DNA of 64,000 nt from Gemella cuniculi DSM 15828 (GTDB lineage: Bacteria > Bacillota > Bacilli > Staphylococcales > Gemellaceae). The notes under the pieces were generated by a model. That model saw only the letters and a list, made by a program, of their open reading frames with translations. It was not told where the DNA came from and searched no databases. Below are positions 53,347-61,700 of this stretch, piece after piece (positions within the stretch are counted from its first letter, which is position 1; the number at the start of each line of letters is the position of its first letter). The position numbers and the translations under genes are program-made. The stretch lies in NCBI RefSeq assembly GCF_000425665.1, contig NZ_KE384431.1, positions 32,692-96,691 on the forward strand, in the 5' to 3' direction.

Positions 53347-55398
53347 ATGTATTTTAAAATAGTGCATTTATCAAGTAAGCGTGCACGAATAAGAACTACT
53401 ATTCGTATAACTCCAGATGTAAGATCTTATTTTAAAAAACAAGTAGAAAAGATAAAGGAAATAAAAAAGATAGAATTCTATCAGGATGAATTCACTTTTA
53501 ATATATTTTTCAATTCTAAGAGTATAGAATGTATAAAAGATTTTCTTACTAAAATTAATGTTTCTGATATAAAAACATGTTATGAAAATCCTACTTTAAA
53601 AAAAGAAGATAGTCCATATACTATAATATCAAATGCAGTATTTTGGAGAGCTATTTCTGAATTGATTTTACCGCTTCCAATAAAAGCTGTTTGGACATGG
53701 TGGAAGGCATTTGGTTATTTTAAATCTACAACTAAACTATTGCTTGAGAGAAAATTAACGATGGAATCACTAGATTCTGCAGCAGTTTTGGTGTCACTGT
53801 TAACTGGACAAAGAAGTACTGCAAGTTCTATAATGTTTATTTTGGAATTAGGAGAAGAACTTAATAACTGGTCTGAAAAGAAATCAATTACTGATTTAGA
53901 AAAAAGTTTAATTTCTGAAGATAAAGATGTATGGATTCTCGATAATGGAATAAAGAAAAAAATAAAAAGTTTCGAAATAAAAGAAGGCGATGTAGCTTTA
54001 TTCTCTGAAGGGAATGAAATTTTATTTGATGGAATAGTGGTTGGTGGGATAGGAAGTATCGATGAAAGCTCACTTACTGGCGAGTCATTCCCTATAAGTA
54101 AAAATATAAATGATAAAGTTTATTCTAATACTATTGTTGTTCATGGTGAATTATATGTAAGAGTAGAAAATCCACAAATAAATGGAAGAATTCATCAACT
54201 CATTCAGCTTATAAAAGAATCTGAAAAAAAAGAGAATACTTATCACTACAAGTATATACAATTAGCGGATAGAATAGTAAAATATAATTTTATTGCGATG
54301 GGACTTACTTATCTTCTAACTAGATCTTTTAGTAAAGCGATATCATTTCTACTGGTAGATTATTCTTGTGCATTAAAATTATCTACACCAGTTGCGTATT
54401 TAACTACAATTAAAAATCTTATTGATAAAAAAATTGTTGTAAAAAACTCTGCAACTTTAGACAAGTATGCGGAAATAGATACTTTTGTTTTTGACAAGAC
54501 AGGGACAATAACAGTGTCTCAACCATATATTAAAGAAGTAATTCCTTTTTATGAATATAATTATGAAGAAGTTATAAAAATAGGTGCATGTTTGGAAGAA
54601 CATATTTATCATCCTATTGCTAATGCTGTTGTTAATAAGGCAGAAGAAGATGGAATAGAACACGAAGAGATGCATACTGAGTTGTATCATATAGCTTCAA
54701 AGGGAATTATATCTCATATAGATGGTGAAAAAGTTGTTATCGGTAGTTTGCAACTATTAAAAGAAGAAAATATAATTATAACGGATAGTCAACAAAAAAT
54801 TATTGAGGAAAAACAAGAATATTATAATTTATTATTTTTAGGATATAAAGAGAAATTGATTTCTATATTTTGTGTAGATATTCCTCTCAGAGAAGAAGCA
54901 GCGTATGTTGTTAAAAAACTTAGAAATCTAGGGAAAAAAGTAGTTTTACTAACAGGAGATAATAAGTTTAGAACACAAAAAATCTTGAATAATATTACTT
55001 TTGATGAAGTAAATACTAGTATGACACCTGTAACGAAATTTGAGTACATCAAAAAAGAAAAAGAACAAGGTAAGAAAGTACTAATGATAGGAGATGGACT
55101 AAATGATTCTGCAGCATTGTCTGAAAGTGATATCAGTATCGTTATGAATGAAAGTGCTGATTTGTCAAAACAGATAAGCGATATAGTACTAAAGGCTGAT
55201 AATTTAAAATCATTATTAATGTTAGATGAGATTTCCAAAAATTTAAGAAATCAAATGAAAAATAATGTTCATCAAACAATATTTATTAATAGTTCTTTGA
55301 TTATGTTTGGACTGACTAATGTGGTTTCTTCTAATCTATTAGCTGTCTTTCATAATTTAACAACATTTGGAATAGTTCTAAGAAATTTTAGAATATAA
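53347..55398 (+). CDS. P1B-type metal-transporting ATPase with a non-standard SCA motif
   Basis: 683 residues. Residues 1-80 look like a metal-binding-domain fold but contain no CxxC. Core motifs: TGES (244-247), membrane metal motif DYSCALKLSTP (SCA at 340-342 in place of CPC), phosphorylated Asp383 in VFDKTGT, an HP pair in EEHIYHPIANAV (P1B mark) and GDGLNDSAAL. It should pump a transition metal, probably out of the cell. The SCA motif and missing CxxC argue against a standard copper or cadmium pump; the metal is unknown. MntR at 41.4 kb hints at manganese only by proximity, which is weak. Confidence 0.85.
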   Translation: MYFKIVHLSSKRARIRTTIRITPDVRSYFKKQVEKIKEIKKIEFYQDEFTFNIFFNSKSIECIKDFLTKINVSDIKTCYENPTLKKEDSPYTIISNAVFWRAISELILPLPIKAVWTWWKAFGYFKSTTKLLLERKLTMESLDSAAVLVSLLTGQRSTASSIMFILELGEELNNWSEKKSITDLEKSLISEDKDVWILDNGIKKKIKSFEIKEGDVALFSEGNEILFDGIVVGGIGSIDESSLTGESFPISKNINDKVYSNTIVVHGELYVRVENPQINGRIHQLIQLIKESEKKENTYHYKYIQLADRIVKYNFIAMGLTYLLTRSFSKAISFLLVDYSCALKLSTPVAYLTTIKNLIDKKIVVKNSATLDKYAEIDTFVFDKTGTITVSQPYIKEVIPFYEYNYEEVIKIGACLEEHIYHPIANAVVNKAEEDGIEHEEMHTELYHIASKGIISHIDGEKVVIGSLQLLKEENIIITDSQQKIIEEKQEYYNLLFLGYKEKLISIFCVDIPLREEAAYVVKKLRNLGKKVVLLTGDNKFRTQKILNNITFDEVNTSMTPVTKFEYIKKEKEQGKKVLMIGDGLNDSAALSESDISIVMNESADLSKQISDIVLKADNLKSLLMLDEISKNLRNQMKNNVHQTIFINSSLIMFGLTNVVSSNLLAVFHNLTTFGIVLRNFRI

Positions 55399-55462
55399 CA
55401 AAATATTAATTGAAATATTTTCAAATACGTTAAAATAAAACAAGGAATATATTTTATATTTC

Positions 55463-55528
55463 GGTTCTTTATCGGGGACAAGTTATGAAAAATTCATAAC
55501 TTTGTGTTTGATAAAGAACCACTTTTTT
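55463..55528 (+). terminator. Two-level terminator hairpin after the ATPase gene
   Basis: GGTTCTTTATC (55463-55473) pairs with GATAAAGAACC (55510-55520). AAGTTATGAA (55480-55489) pairs with TTCATAACTT (55493-55502) inside. ACTTTTTT follows. Confidence 0.85.
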
Positions 55529-55623
55529 ATACAATTTTAATTTTAAGGAAATTATGTTTCTTTATTTATGTTTGTAAAATAATTATAATTAGTATATTAT
55601 AGCATTTAAAATCACTATCAAGT

Positions 55624-55652
55624 TTGAAAAAATTACGATTTTATCGTATAAT
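55624..55652 (+). promoter_or_regulatory. Sigma-A promoter of ylxM-ffh
   Basis: TTGAAA (55624-55629), exactly 17 bp, TATAAT (55647-55652). Confidence 0.8.
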
Positions 55653-55693
55653 ATAAGGATGTAGATTTATATTTTTTTAACTGGAGGATAATT

Positions 55694-56017
55694 GTGGAAA
55701 TCGAACAAATTATAAAAATTTCACAACTCTATGATTTTTACTCTGATCTTTTGAGCGACAAGCAAAAACAATATTTGAATGATTATTTTTTTAACGATTT
55801 ATCACTAACAGAAATTTCGGAGAATTATAATATATCAAAACAAGCTGTTTCAAATAATATTAAACGAACTATTTTAGAGCTTGAGCAATTTGAAGAAAAA
55901 TTGGAATTAGTAAAATTAAATAACGAAAGATTATTTTTGTTGAATGAAATAAAAAAAATAACTGATAATAATGAAGTATTAGAATACGTTGATCAGTTAA
56001 TAAAATTAGAAAATTAG
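55694..56017 (+). CDS. ylxM: YlxM/p13-like signal recognition particle-associated protein
   Basis: 107 residues. Sigma-70 region 4-like helix-turn-helix: LLSDKQKQYLNDYFFNDLSL, then EISENYNISKQAVSNNIKRT, then coiled tail. YlxM sits with ffh in Firmicutes, and the streptococcal form modulates SRP GTPase activity. The start is GTG with GGAGG upstream. ffh starts 11 nt later. Confidence 0.92.
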   Translation: MEIEQIIKISQLYDFYSDLLSDKQKQYLNDYFFNDLSLTEISENYNISKQAVSNNIKRTILELEQFEEKLELVKLNNERLFLLNEIKKITDNNEVLEYVDQLIKLEN

Positions 56018-56028
56018 GAGAGTGTTGT

Positions 56029-57381
56029 ATGGCATTTGAAAATTTATCGGAAAGATTACAAAATACTATAGCCAAATTAACTGGTAAAGGAAAAGTTTCT
56101 GAATCTGATGTGAAAGAAATGATGCGAGAAGTACGTCTTGCACTTTTAGAAGCTGATGTTAATTTTAAAGTAGTTAAGGAATTTGTAAAAAAAATAAGCG
56201 AACGTGCTGTTGGAACAGAAGTTATGAAATCATTAACACCTGCTCAACAAATAGTAAAAATTGTAAATGAAGAATTGATTGAATTGCTTGGAGGCTCTAA
56301 TGTAGAACTTAATCAAGGCGGGAAGATCACAACTGTTATGATGGTCGGACTTCAAGGTGCCGGAAAAACCACAACTGCAGGTAAACTTGCTTTGAAAGCT
56401 AAAAAAACGATGAAGAAAAAACCACTTCTTATTGCTGCCGATGTTTATCGTCCTGCGGCAGTTCAACAACTTAGAACCTTAGGTAAGCAACTTGATATTG
56501 AAGTATTTTATGTTGATAAAGATCCTGTAGATATAGTTAAAAAAGGTTTAGCATTCGCTAAAGAAAACTATTATAATTATGTAATAATTGATACAGCTGG
56601 TAGACTTCATATTGATGAAATATTGATGGATGAATTAAAAAATATTAAAACGACAGTATCTCCTGATGAAATTCTTTTAGTTGTTGATTCTATGATTGGA
56701 CAAGAAGCTGTAAATATTGCGACTTCATTTGATGAACAGTTAGATATTACAGGGATAGTATTAACAAAATTAGATGGTGATACTCGTGGTGGTGCTGCAT
56801 TATCAATAAAATCAATTACAGGAAAACCAATTAAATTAGTAGGTATGGGTGAAAAAATGAATGATTTAGAATTATTTCATCCAGAACGTATGGCTTCCCG
56901 TATTTTAGGTATGGGGGATGTACTTACTCTTATCGAAAAAGCACAGGCGAACATTGATGAAGATGAAGCTAAAAAAATGCAAGATAAAATTTTAAATCAA
57001 AGTTTTACTTTTGAAGATTTTCTATCTCAATTAGAACAAGTGAAAAAACTTGGAAGTCTTAAAGATATATTAGGTATGATCCCTGGTATGGGTAAACTTA
57101 AGAATATGAATTTAGATGCTGTTGATGAAAAACAATTTGTCTATATTGAGGCTATTATAAAATCAATGACTATTGAAGAAAGACAAAATCCAGATATAAT
57201 AAGTGTTCCACGTAGAAAACGTATTGCACAAGGAAGTGGACGACCTATAAGCGAAGTCCATAAACTTATAAAGCAATTTGAGGAAATGCGTAAGATGATG
57301 AAACAATTTGGTGGAATGATGAACGATAAATCTAAAAGAAAGGGTCTTGGAAGAATGTTTGGTGGCAAACTTCCGTTTTAG
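56029..57381 (+). CDS. ffh: Signal recognition particle protein Ffh
   Basis: 450 residues. N domain (about 1-85), G domain with GLQGAGKTTTAGKLA, DTAGR and TKLDGDTRGGAAL, and a C-terminal methionine-rich M domain with MIPGMGK and MMKQFGGMM that binds signal peptides and SRP RNA. The 4.5S/scRNA gene is not seen in this window. Confidence 0.97.
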   Translation: MAFENLSERLQNTIAKLTGKGKVSESDVKEMMREVRLALLEADVNFKVVKEFVKKISERAVGTEVMKSLTPAQQIVKIVNEELIELLGGSNVELNQGGKITTVMMVGLQGAGKTTTAGKLALKAKKTMKKKPLLIAADVYRPAAVQQLRTLGKQLDIEVFYVDKDPVDIVKKGLAFAKENYYNYVIIDTAGRLHIDEILMDELKNIKTTVSPDEILLVVDSMIGQEAVNIATSFDEQLDITGIVLTKLDGDTRGGAALSIKSITGKPIKLVGMGEKMNDLELFHPERMASRILGMGDVLTLIEKAQANIDEDEAKKMQDKILNQSFTFEDFLSQLEQVKKLGSLKDILGMIPGMGKLKNMNLDAVDEKQFVYIEAIIKSMTIEERQNPDIISVPRRKRIAQGSGRPISEVHKLIKQFEEMRKMMKQFGGMMNDKSKRKGLGRMFGGKLPF

Positions 57382-57387
57382 TGTATA

Positions 57388-57861
57388 ATGAATAATATTG
57401 TTTTATATCAACCAGAAATTCCAGCTAATACTGGTAATATTGCACGAACTTGTGTAGGTACTAATACAAAACTTCATTTAATCAGACCATTAGGTTTTTC
57501 TATTGATGATAAGCATGTTAAAAGGGCAGGCTTAGATTATTGGGGTAAGTTGAATTTGGTTGTGTGGGATAGTTTTGATGAATTTTTGGAAGCAACGAAT
57601 AGTAAAAATTATTATCTTATAACTAAATTTGGCACAAAGAACTATTGTGATTTTGATTTTTCTAATTCCAATAATGAAGATATTTATTTTATTTTTGGAA
57701 GAGAAACTAAAGGACTGCCTAAAGAATTTAGAGAACGTTTTTCAGAACAGACATTAAGAATTCCAATGAGTGAAAATGTTCGTTCATTAAATCTTTCTAA
57801 TACAGCGGCTTTAATAATATACGAAGCATTAAGGCAACAAAATTTCAAGACATTAAATTAG
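57388..57861 (+). CDS. trmL: tRNA (cytidine(34)-2'-O)-methyltransferase TrmL
   Basis: 157 residues, SPOUT fold. VLYQPEIPANTGNIARTCVGT is the N-terminal motif, FGRETKGLP the SAM loop, and RIPMSENVRSLNLSNTAALIIYEALRQ (shown in part) forms the knot. It methylates the wobble base of certain leucine tRNAs. It starts 6 nt after ffh, without a strong ribosome site. Confidence 0.93.
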   Translation: MNNIVLYQPEIPANTGNIARTCVGTNTKLHLIRPLGFSIDDKHVKRAGLDYWGKLNLVVWDSFDEFLEATNSKNYYLITKFGTKNYCDFDFSNSNNEDIYFIFGRETKGLPKEFRERFSEQTLRIPMSENVRSLNLSNTAALIIYEALRQQNFKTLN

Positions 57862-57863
57862 TG

Positions 57864-57920
57864 AGTAGTGGGTAAAAAATTTTAAGAAAAAGATAGCTTA
57901 AAATTTTTTATACCACTACT
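57864..57920. repeat. Long imperfect hairpin between trmL and ybeY
   Basis: AGTAGTGGGTA (57864-57874) pairs with TATACCACTACT (57909-57920) and AAATTTTAAG with CTTAAAATTT continues inside, around a 10-nt loop. No T tract follows outside the stem, so termination is unlikely unless the internal T run is used. Confidence 0.7.
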
Positions 57921-57968
57921 AAACATTGTATGATGTTTATTTAATAAAAAGTATATAAGGAGAAATTT

Positions 57969-58442
57969 ATGACTTTTGTTGATATTATTGATGATAATAA
58001 TCTAGTAGATGATAATACAAAGAATATGCTTATCGAATTACTTGAATGTGCAGCAAAATATGAAAATATTGATACAAACATTACCGAAATGTCATTATCG
58101 TTTGTAAGTAAAGAAGAAATTCAAGAAATTAATCGTGATTACAGAGGAAAAGATATTCCAACAGATGTTATTTCATTTGCATTAAATGATGAAGTAGAAG
58201 ATGAAATAAATATTATAGGTTTGGAAGATGAATTTAATTCTCTTGGTGATATTATAATTTGTGTAGATATTGCACATGAACAAGCTCAAGAATATAATCA
58301 TAGTTTTGATAGAGAAATAGGTTTTTTAGCAGTACATGGCTTTTTGCACCTTTTAGGTTATGATCATATGAATGATAAAGATGAAAAAGAAATGTTTGGA
58401 AAACAAGAAGCTATTCTTGAAAAATTCGGATTAAGGAGATAA
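57969..58442 (+). CDS. ybeY: Endoribonuclease YbeY
   Basis: 157 residues. Zinc motif [11 protein letters not shown] (H3xH5xH) near the C-terminus; [11 protein letters not shown] and [11 protein letters not shown] are typical. It matures 16S rRNA 3' ends. AAGGAG precedes the ATG. It is followed by era at 2 nt, the common Firmicutes order, although dgkA and cdd are missing. Confidence 0.95.
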   Translation: MTFVDIIDDNNLVDDNTKNMLIELLECAAKYENIDTNITEMSLSFVSKEEIQEINRDYRGKDIPTDVISFALNDEVEDEINIIGLEDEFNSLGDIIICVDIAHEQAQEYNHSFDREIGFLAVHGFLHLLGYDHMNDKDEKEMFGKQEAILEKFGLRR

Positions 58443-58444
58443 TT

Positions 58445-59353
58445 ATGTTTAATGAACAAATAAAAACAGGATTCATCACTATCATAGGGCGTCCCAATGC
58501 AGGGAAATCAACATTATTAAATGACATATTAAAACAAAAAATTGCTATAATGTCTGATAAGCCACAAACAACAAGAAACATTATTAACGGAGTTTACACC
58601 GATGGAGATTCTCAAATAGTATTTATTGATACTCCAGGGATACATAAACCAAAGCATAGATTAGGAGATTATATGATGAAATTGGCAAACAGTGCCATTC
58701 AAGAATCAGAGATAGTATACCTTATAATTAATGCTAACGAAAAATTTGGACCTGGTGATCAACATTTGATAAATATCGTCAAAGAATTAAAGGTACCTAC
58801 ATTTTTATTGATAAATAAAATTGATTTAATAAATCCTGAAAAATTAATAGAAATTATAGAATTTTATAAAGATCTATATGATTTTGTAGAAATAGTCCCT
58901 ATATCTGCTTTGAAATCTATTAATGTTGACAATTTACTAAACACAACTAAAAAATATTTGATTCCAAGTATAAAAATGTATCCTGATGATGTAATTACTG
59001 ATTCGCCCGAATATTTTGTTATTTCGGAATTTATCCGTGAAAAAGTTCTTCAATTAACAGAACAAGAAATACCACATTCTATTGCAGTAGTTATTGATAA
59101 AATAGAAAAAGAAGAAGGAAAAAAGAAAAATATTATTGCTACTATCGTTGTTGAAAGAAAATCACAAAAAGGAATGATCATTGGTAAACAAGGGAAAATG
59201 ATTAAAGAAATTGGAAGTAGAGCAAGAAAAGATATAGAAACTCTACTTGGAGAAAAAATTTTCCTTGAATTGTGGGTAAAAGTTATTGATAATTGGCGTT
59301 CTAAACCAAATCTTATAAAAGATTTAGGGTATAGGGATGATGTTTTTGACTAG
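58445..59353 (+). CDS. era: GTPase Era
   Basis: 302 residues. GTPase: [22 protein letters not shown] and SALK; then a C-terminal KH domain with [23 protein letters not shown] (shown in part). It binds 16S rRNA in 30S assembly. Its 3' end overlaps recO by 17 nt. Confidence 0.96.
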   Translation: MFNEQIKTGFITIIGRPNAGKSTLLNDILKQKIAIMSDKPQTTRNIINGVYTDGDSQIVFIDTPGIHKPKHRLGDYMMKLANSAIQESEIVYLIINANEKFGPGDQHLINIVKELKVPTFLLINKIDLINPEKLIEIIEFYKDLYDFVEIVPISALKSINVDNLLNTTKKYLIPSIKMYPDDVITDSPEYFVISEFIREKVLQLTEQEIPHSIAVVIDKIEKEEGKKKNIIATIVVERKSQKGMIIGKQGKMIKEIGSRARKDIETLLGEKIFLELWVKVIDNWRSKPNLIKDLGYRDDVFD

Positions 59354-60068
59354 GCAAAGTTTTATAAAAGGCATAATCATAAAAAAAATAAAATATAGAG
59401 ATTACCATGAAATACTTCACGTTTTAACAGAACACGGAAATATTGAAAGTTTTTTTTATGAAAACGTAAATAAGAGTAAGAAAAAAGATAAAGTTAGTAT
59501 TTTATATGAGGTAAGTATAAACTTTTTTTCAACTAGTGGAATGAATAAAATAATTAACCTAGAGATTGAGAATTCATACAGTAATATAATTTATGATGTA
59601 TTAAAAAATAGTTATGCTTTGAATATAATAGAATATATAAATTATACGGAAGAAAGTAATTTAAATTTGTATAAATTACTAAAATACTGTTTGAATAATA
59701 TAGAAATTGGTGTTTCTGAAAAATTGGTTAGTGTTTATTTTTTAATTCAACTTATTAAAGAGCAAGGTTTTATATTTAAATACCAAAAAACAAATTATGG
59801 ATATGTAGGATATAGTTTTATAAAAAATAGTTTTGTTGATAAATTTAACATTGACTCTAGTATGTACAATTTAGAAGATAAACTTATAAAAGTAATTTAT
59901 TATTTGAGTATAAAAAGTATAGACTTTTTAGAACATTTAGATATAGAAAACAGTGAATTACTAAAGCTATTTGCTTTTCTTAATACATTATTTAAAGAAT
60001 ATGTTGGAATAGAAACTAAATCATATAAAAAAATAATAGAACTAGAAGAAATATTGAATTCTTTGTAA
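59337..60068 (+). CDS. recO: DNA repair protein RecO
   Basis: 243 residues. The N-terminal OB domain starts [22 protein letters not shown] and the rest is helical, as in RecO, but sequence conservation is low and the usual C-terminal zinc Cys residues are absent. It loads RecA on SSB-coated DNA with RecR. Two adjacent ATGs at 59337 and 59340 could start it; both lie within era. The era-recO neighbourhood supports the call. Confidence 0.88.
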   Translation: MMFLTRQSFIKGIIIKKIKYRDYHEILHVLTEHGNIESFFYENVNKSKKKDKVSILYEVSINFFSTSGMNKIINLEIENSYSNIIYDVLKNSYALNIIEYINYTEESNLNLYKLLKYCLNNIEIGVSEKLVSVYFLIQLIKEQGFIFKYQKTNYGYVGYSFIKNSFVDKFNIDSSMYNLEDKLIKVIYYLSIKSIDFLEHLDIENSELLKLFAFLNTLFKEYVGIETKSYKKIIELEEILNSL

Positions 60069-60088
60069 TATGGAAAGGATGTATATAA

Positions 60089-60883
60089 ATGAGTCGTGCA
60101 ATAGGTGTTTTCGATAGTGGAGTTGGTGGTTTAACAGTTGCAAGAGAAATTATGCGACAATTACCGAATGAAACTATCTATTACTTTGGCGATGTAAAGA
60201 ATTGTCCCTATGGAGATAAAAAAAGAGAAGAAATTATTGAAAATACAGAAAAAGCTGTTAAATTTTTAATAAATCAGGGAGTGAAAATGATTGTTTTAGC
60301 TTGTAATACAGCTACAGCTGCCGCGTTAGATTATTTACAGCAAAAATATGACATTCCTATAATAGGGGTTGTCCAACCAGGAGCTAGAAGAGCTATTCAA
60401 GCAACTGAAAATAATAAAGTATTAGTTTTAGGAACAAAATTTACAGCTAATTCAAAAGTATATGATAGAGAAGTTGAACATATTAATTCAAATATTATTG
60501 TTTATGATAAAGCATGTCCAGCTTTTTGTCCCTTTATTGAAGCGGAAGGAAATTTAATTCCTGATGCAACTAAAAAACTTTTAGAGGAAACATTAACGGA
60601 AACAAAAAACTTGGATATGGATACAGTGGTTTTAGGATGTACTCACTATCCGATTTTGAAAAAAGATATTGAAAAATATTATGGTGATAAAATTAAAGTA
60701 ATTTCTTCTGGGAGGGAAGCTGCAAGAGAAGTTAGTACAGTATTGACATATGAAAAATTACATCAAAAGAAACTAAATAAAAAAGAACATAAATTTTTTA
60801 TATCTGGATACAGTGATAATTTTGATAATATTGCATCAAAATGGTTGAAAAAATCTATAAAAGCTGAGATAGTAGAATTGTAA
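60089..60883 (+). CDS. murI: Glutamate racemase
   Basis: 264 residues. AIGVFDSGVGGLTVAREI at the start; the two catalytic Cys lie in VLACNTATAAAL and VVLGCTHYPIL. It supplies D-Glu for peptidoglycan, the residue later amidated by MurT-GatD. GGAAAGGA precedes the ATG. Confidence 0.96.
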   Translation: MSRAIGVFDSGVGGLTVAREIMRQLPNETIYYFGDVKNCPYGDKKREEIIENTEKAVKFLINQGVKMIVLACNTATAAALDYLQQKYDIPIIGVVQPGARRAIQATENNKVLVLGTKFTANSKVYDREVEHINSNIIVYDKACPAFCPFIEAEGNLIPDATKKLLEETLTETKNLDMDTVVLGCTHYPILKKDIEKYYGDKIKVISSGREAAREVSTVLTYEKLHQKKLNKKEHKFFISGYSDNFDNIASKWLKKSIKAEIVEL

Positions 60884-60903
60884 TAATATAAAGGAGATTT
60901 ATT

Positions 60904-61485
60904 ATGAAAGAGTTAGTATTAGCTTCTAATAATTCACATAAAGTTGAAGAAATTAAAAATATTTTAAATGAATATAATATTTTAACTTTAAAAGACATTT
61001 CATTTTTCGATGATATAATAGAAAATGGTTCGACTTTTGAGGAGAATGCTCTGATTAAAGCTCGTACTATAGCAAAATTTTCTAAAAAAACAGCAATAGC
61101 TGATGATAGTGGTTTGAGTATAGATTTATTAAATGGTGAACCTGGAGTTTATTCTGCAAGATACTCTTATGAAAAAAACGACGAAAAAAATATTGAGAAA
61201 GTTTTAACGAAATTAAACGGAAAAACTTCACATGCAAAATTTGTTTCAGTCATCGCTTTGGTAAAATCGAATGGAGAAGAACTTACTTTTAGAGGAGAAT
61301 GTCAAGGAAAAATTATTTTAGAAAAACGTGGAAAAAATGGTTTTGGATATGATCCTATATTCTACGTACCAGAATTAAACAAGACATTTGCACAACTCTC
61401 TGCTGAAGAAAAAAATTCTATTAGTCATAGAAAAAAATCATTAGAAAAATTGACAAAATATTTAAGAGAAAACAATGAAAACTAA
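60904..61485 (+). CDS. rdgB: XTP/dITP diphosphatase (non-canonical purine NTP pyrophosphatase)
   Basis: 193 residues. It begins ELVLASNNSHKVEEIKNIL; SFEENA-like TFEENALIKAR, ADDSGLSIDLLNGEPGVYSARY and GKNGFGYDPIFYVPE are the family blocks. It removes deaminated purine triphosphates. The murI-rdgB pair is common. AAGGAG precedes the ATG; its 3' end overlaps the ferredoxin gene by 11 nt. Confidence 0.95.
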   Translation: MKELVLASNNSHKVEEIKNILNEYNILTLKDISFFDDIIENGSTFEENALIKARTIAKFSKKTAIADDSGLSIDLLNGEPGVYSARYSYEKNDEKNIEKVLTKLNGKTSHAKFVSVIALVKSNGEELTFRGECQGKIILEKRGKNGFGYDPIFYVPELNKTFAQLSAEEKNSISHRKKSLEKLTKYLRENNEN

Positions 61486-61687
61486 AATAAATAGAGAAGA
61501 TTGTATTGCATGTGGTAACTGCAATGCGATTTGTTCAGAAGTATATGATTATGATGAAGATGGGATAGCATTTTGTCATCTCGATAATAATGAGATGATA
61601 GAAAATGTAGATGAAAAATTTAAAAGTTTAGTTCTTGAAGCAAAGGAAAATTGCCCAACAGAAGCTATTTTTGTTTCTGAGGACTAG
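61475..61687 (+). CDS. Ferredoxin with one 4Fe-4S (or 3Fe-4S) cluster
   Basis: 70 residues. One Cys motif CIACGNCNAIC plus a distant CP in ENCPTEAI gives four ligands for a single cluster, like Bacillus Fer. The rest is acidic. Its redox partner is unknown. Its start overlaps rdgB. Confidence 0.92.
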   Translation: MKTKINREDCIACGNCNAICSEVYDYDEDGIAFCHLDNNEMIENVDEKFKSLVLEAKENCPTEAIFVSED

Positions 61688-61700
61688 AAAGGAGAGAGTA

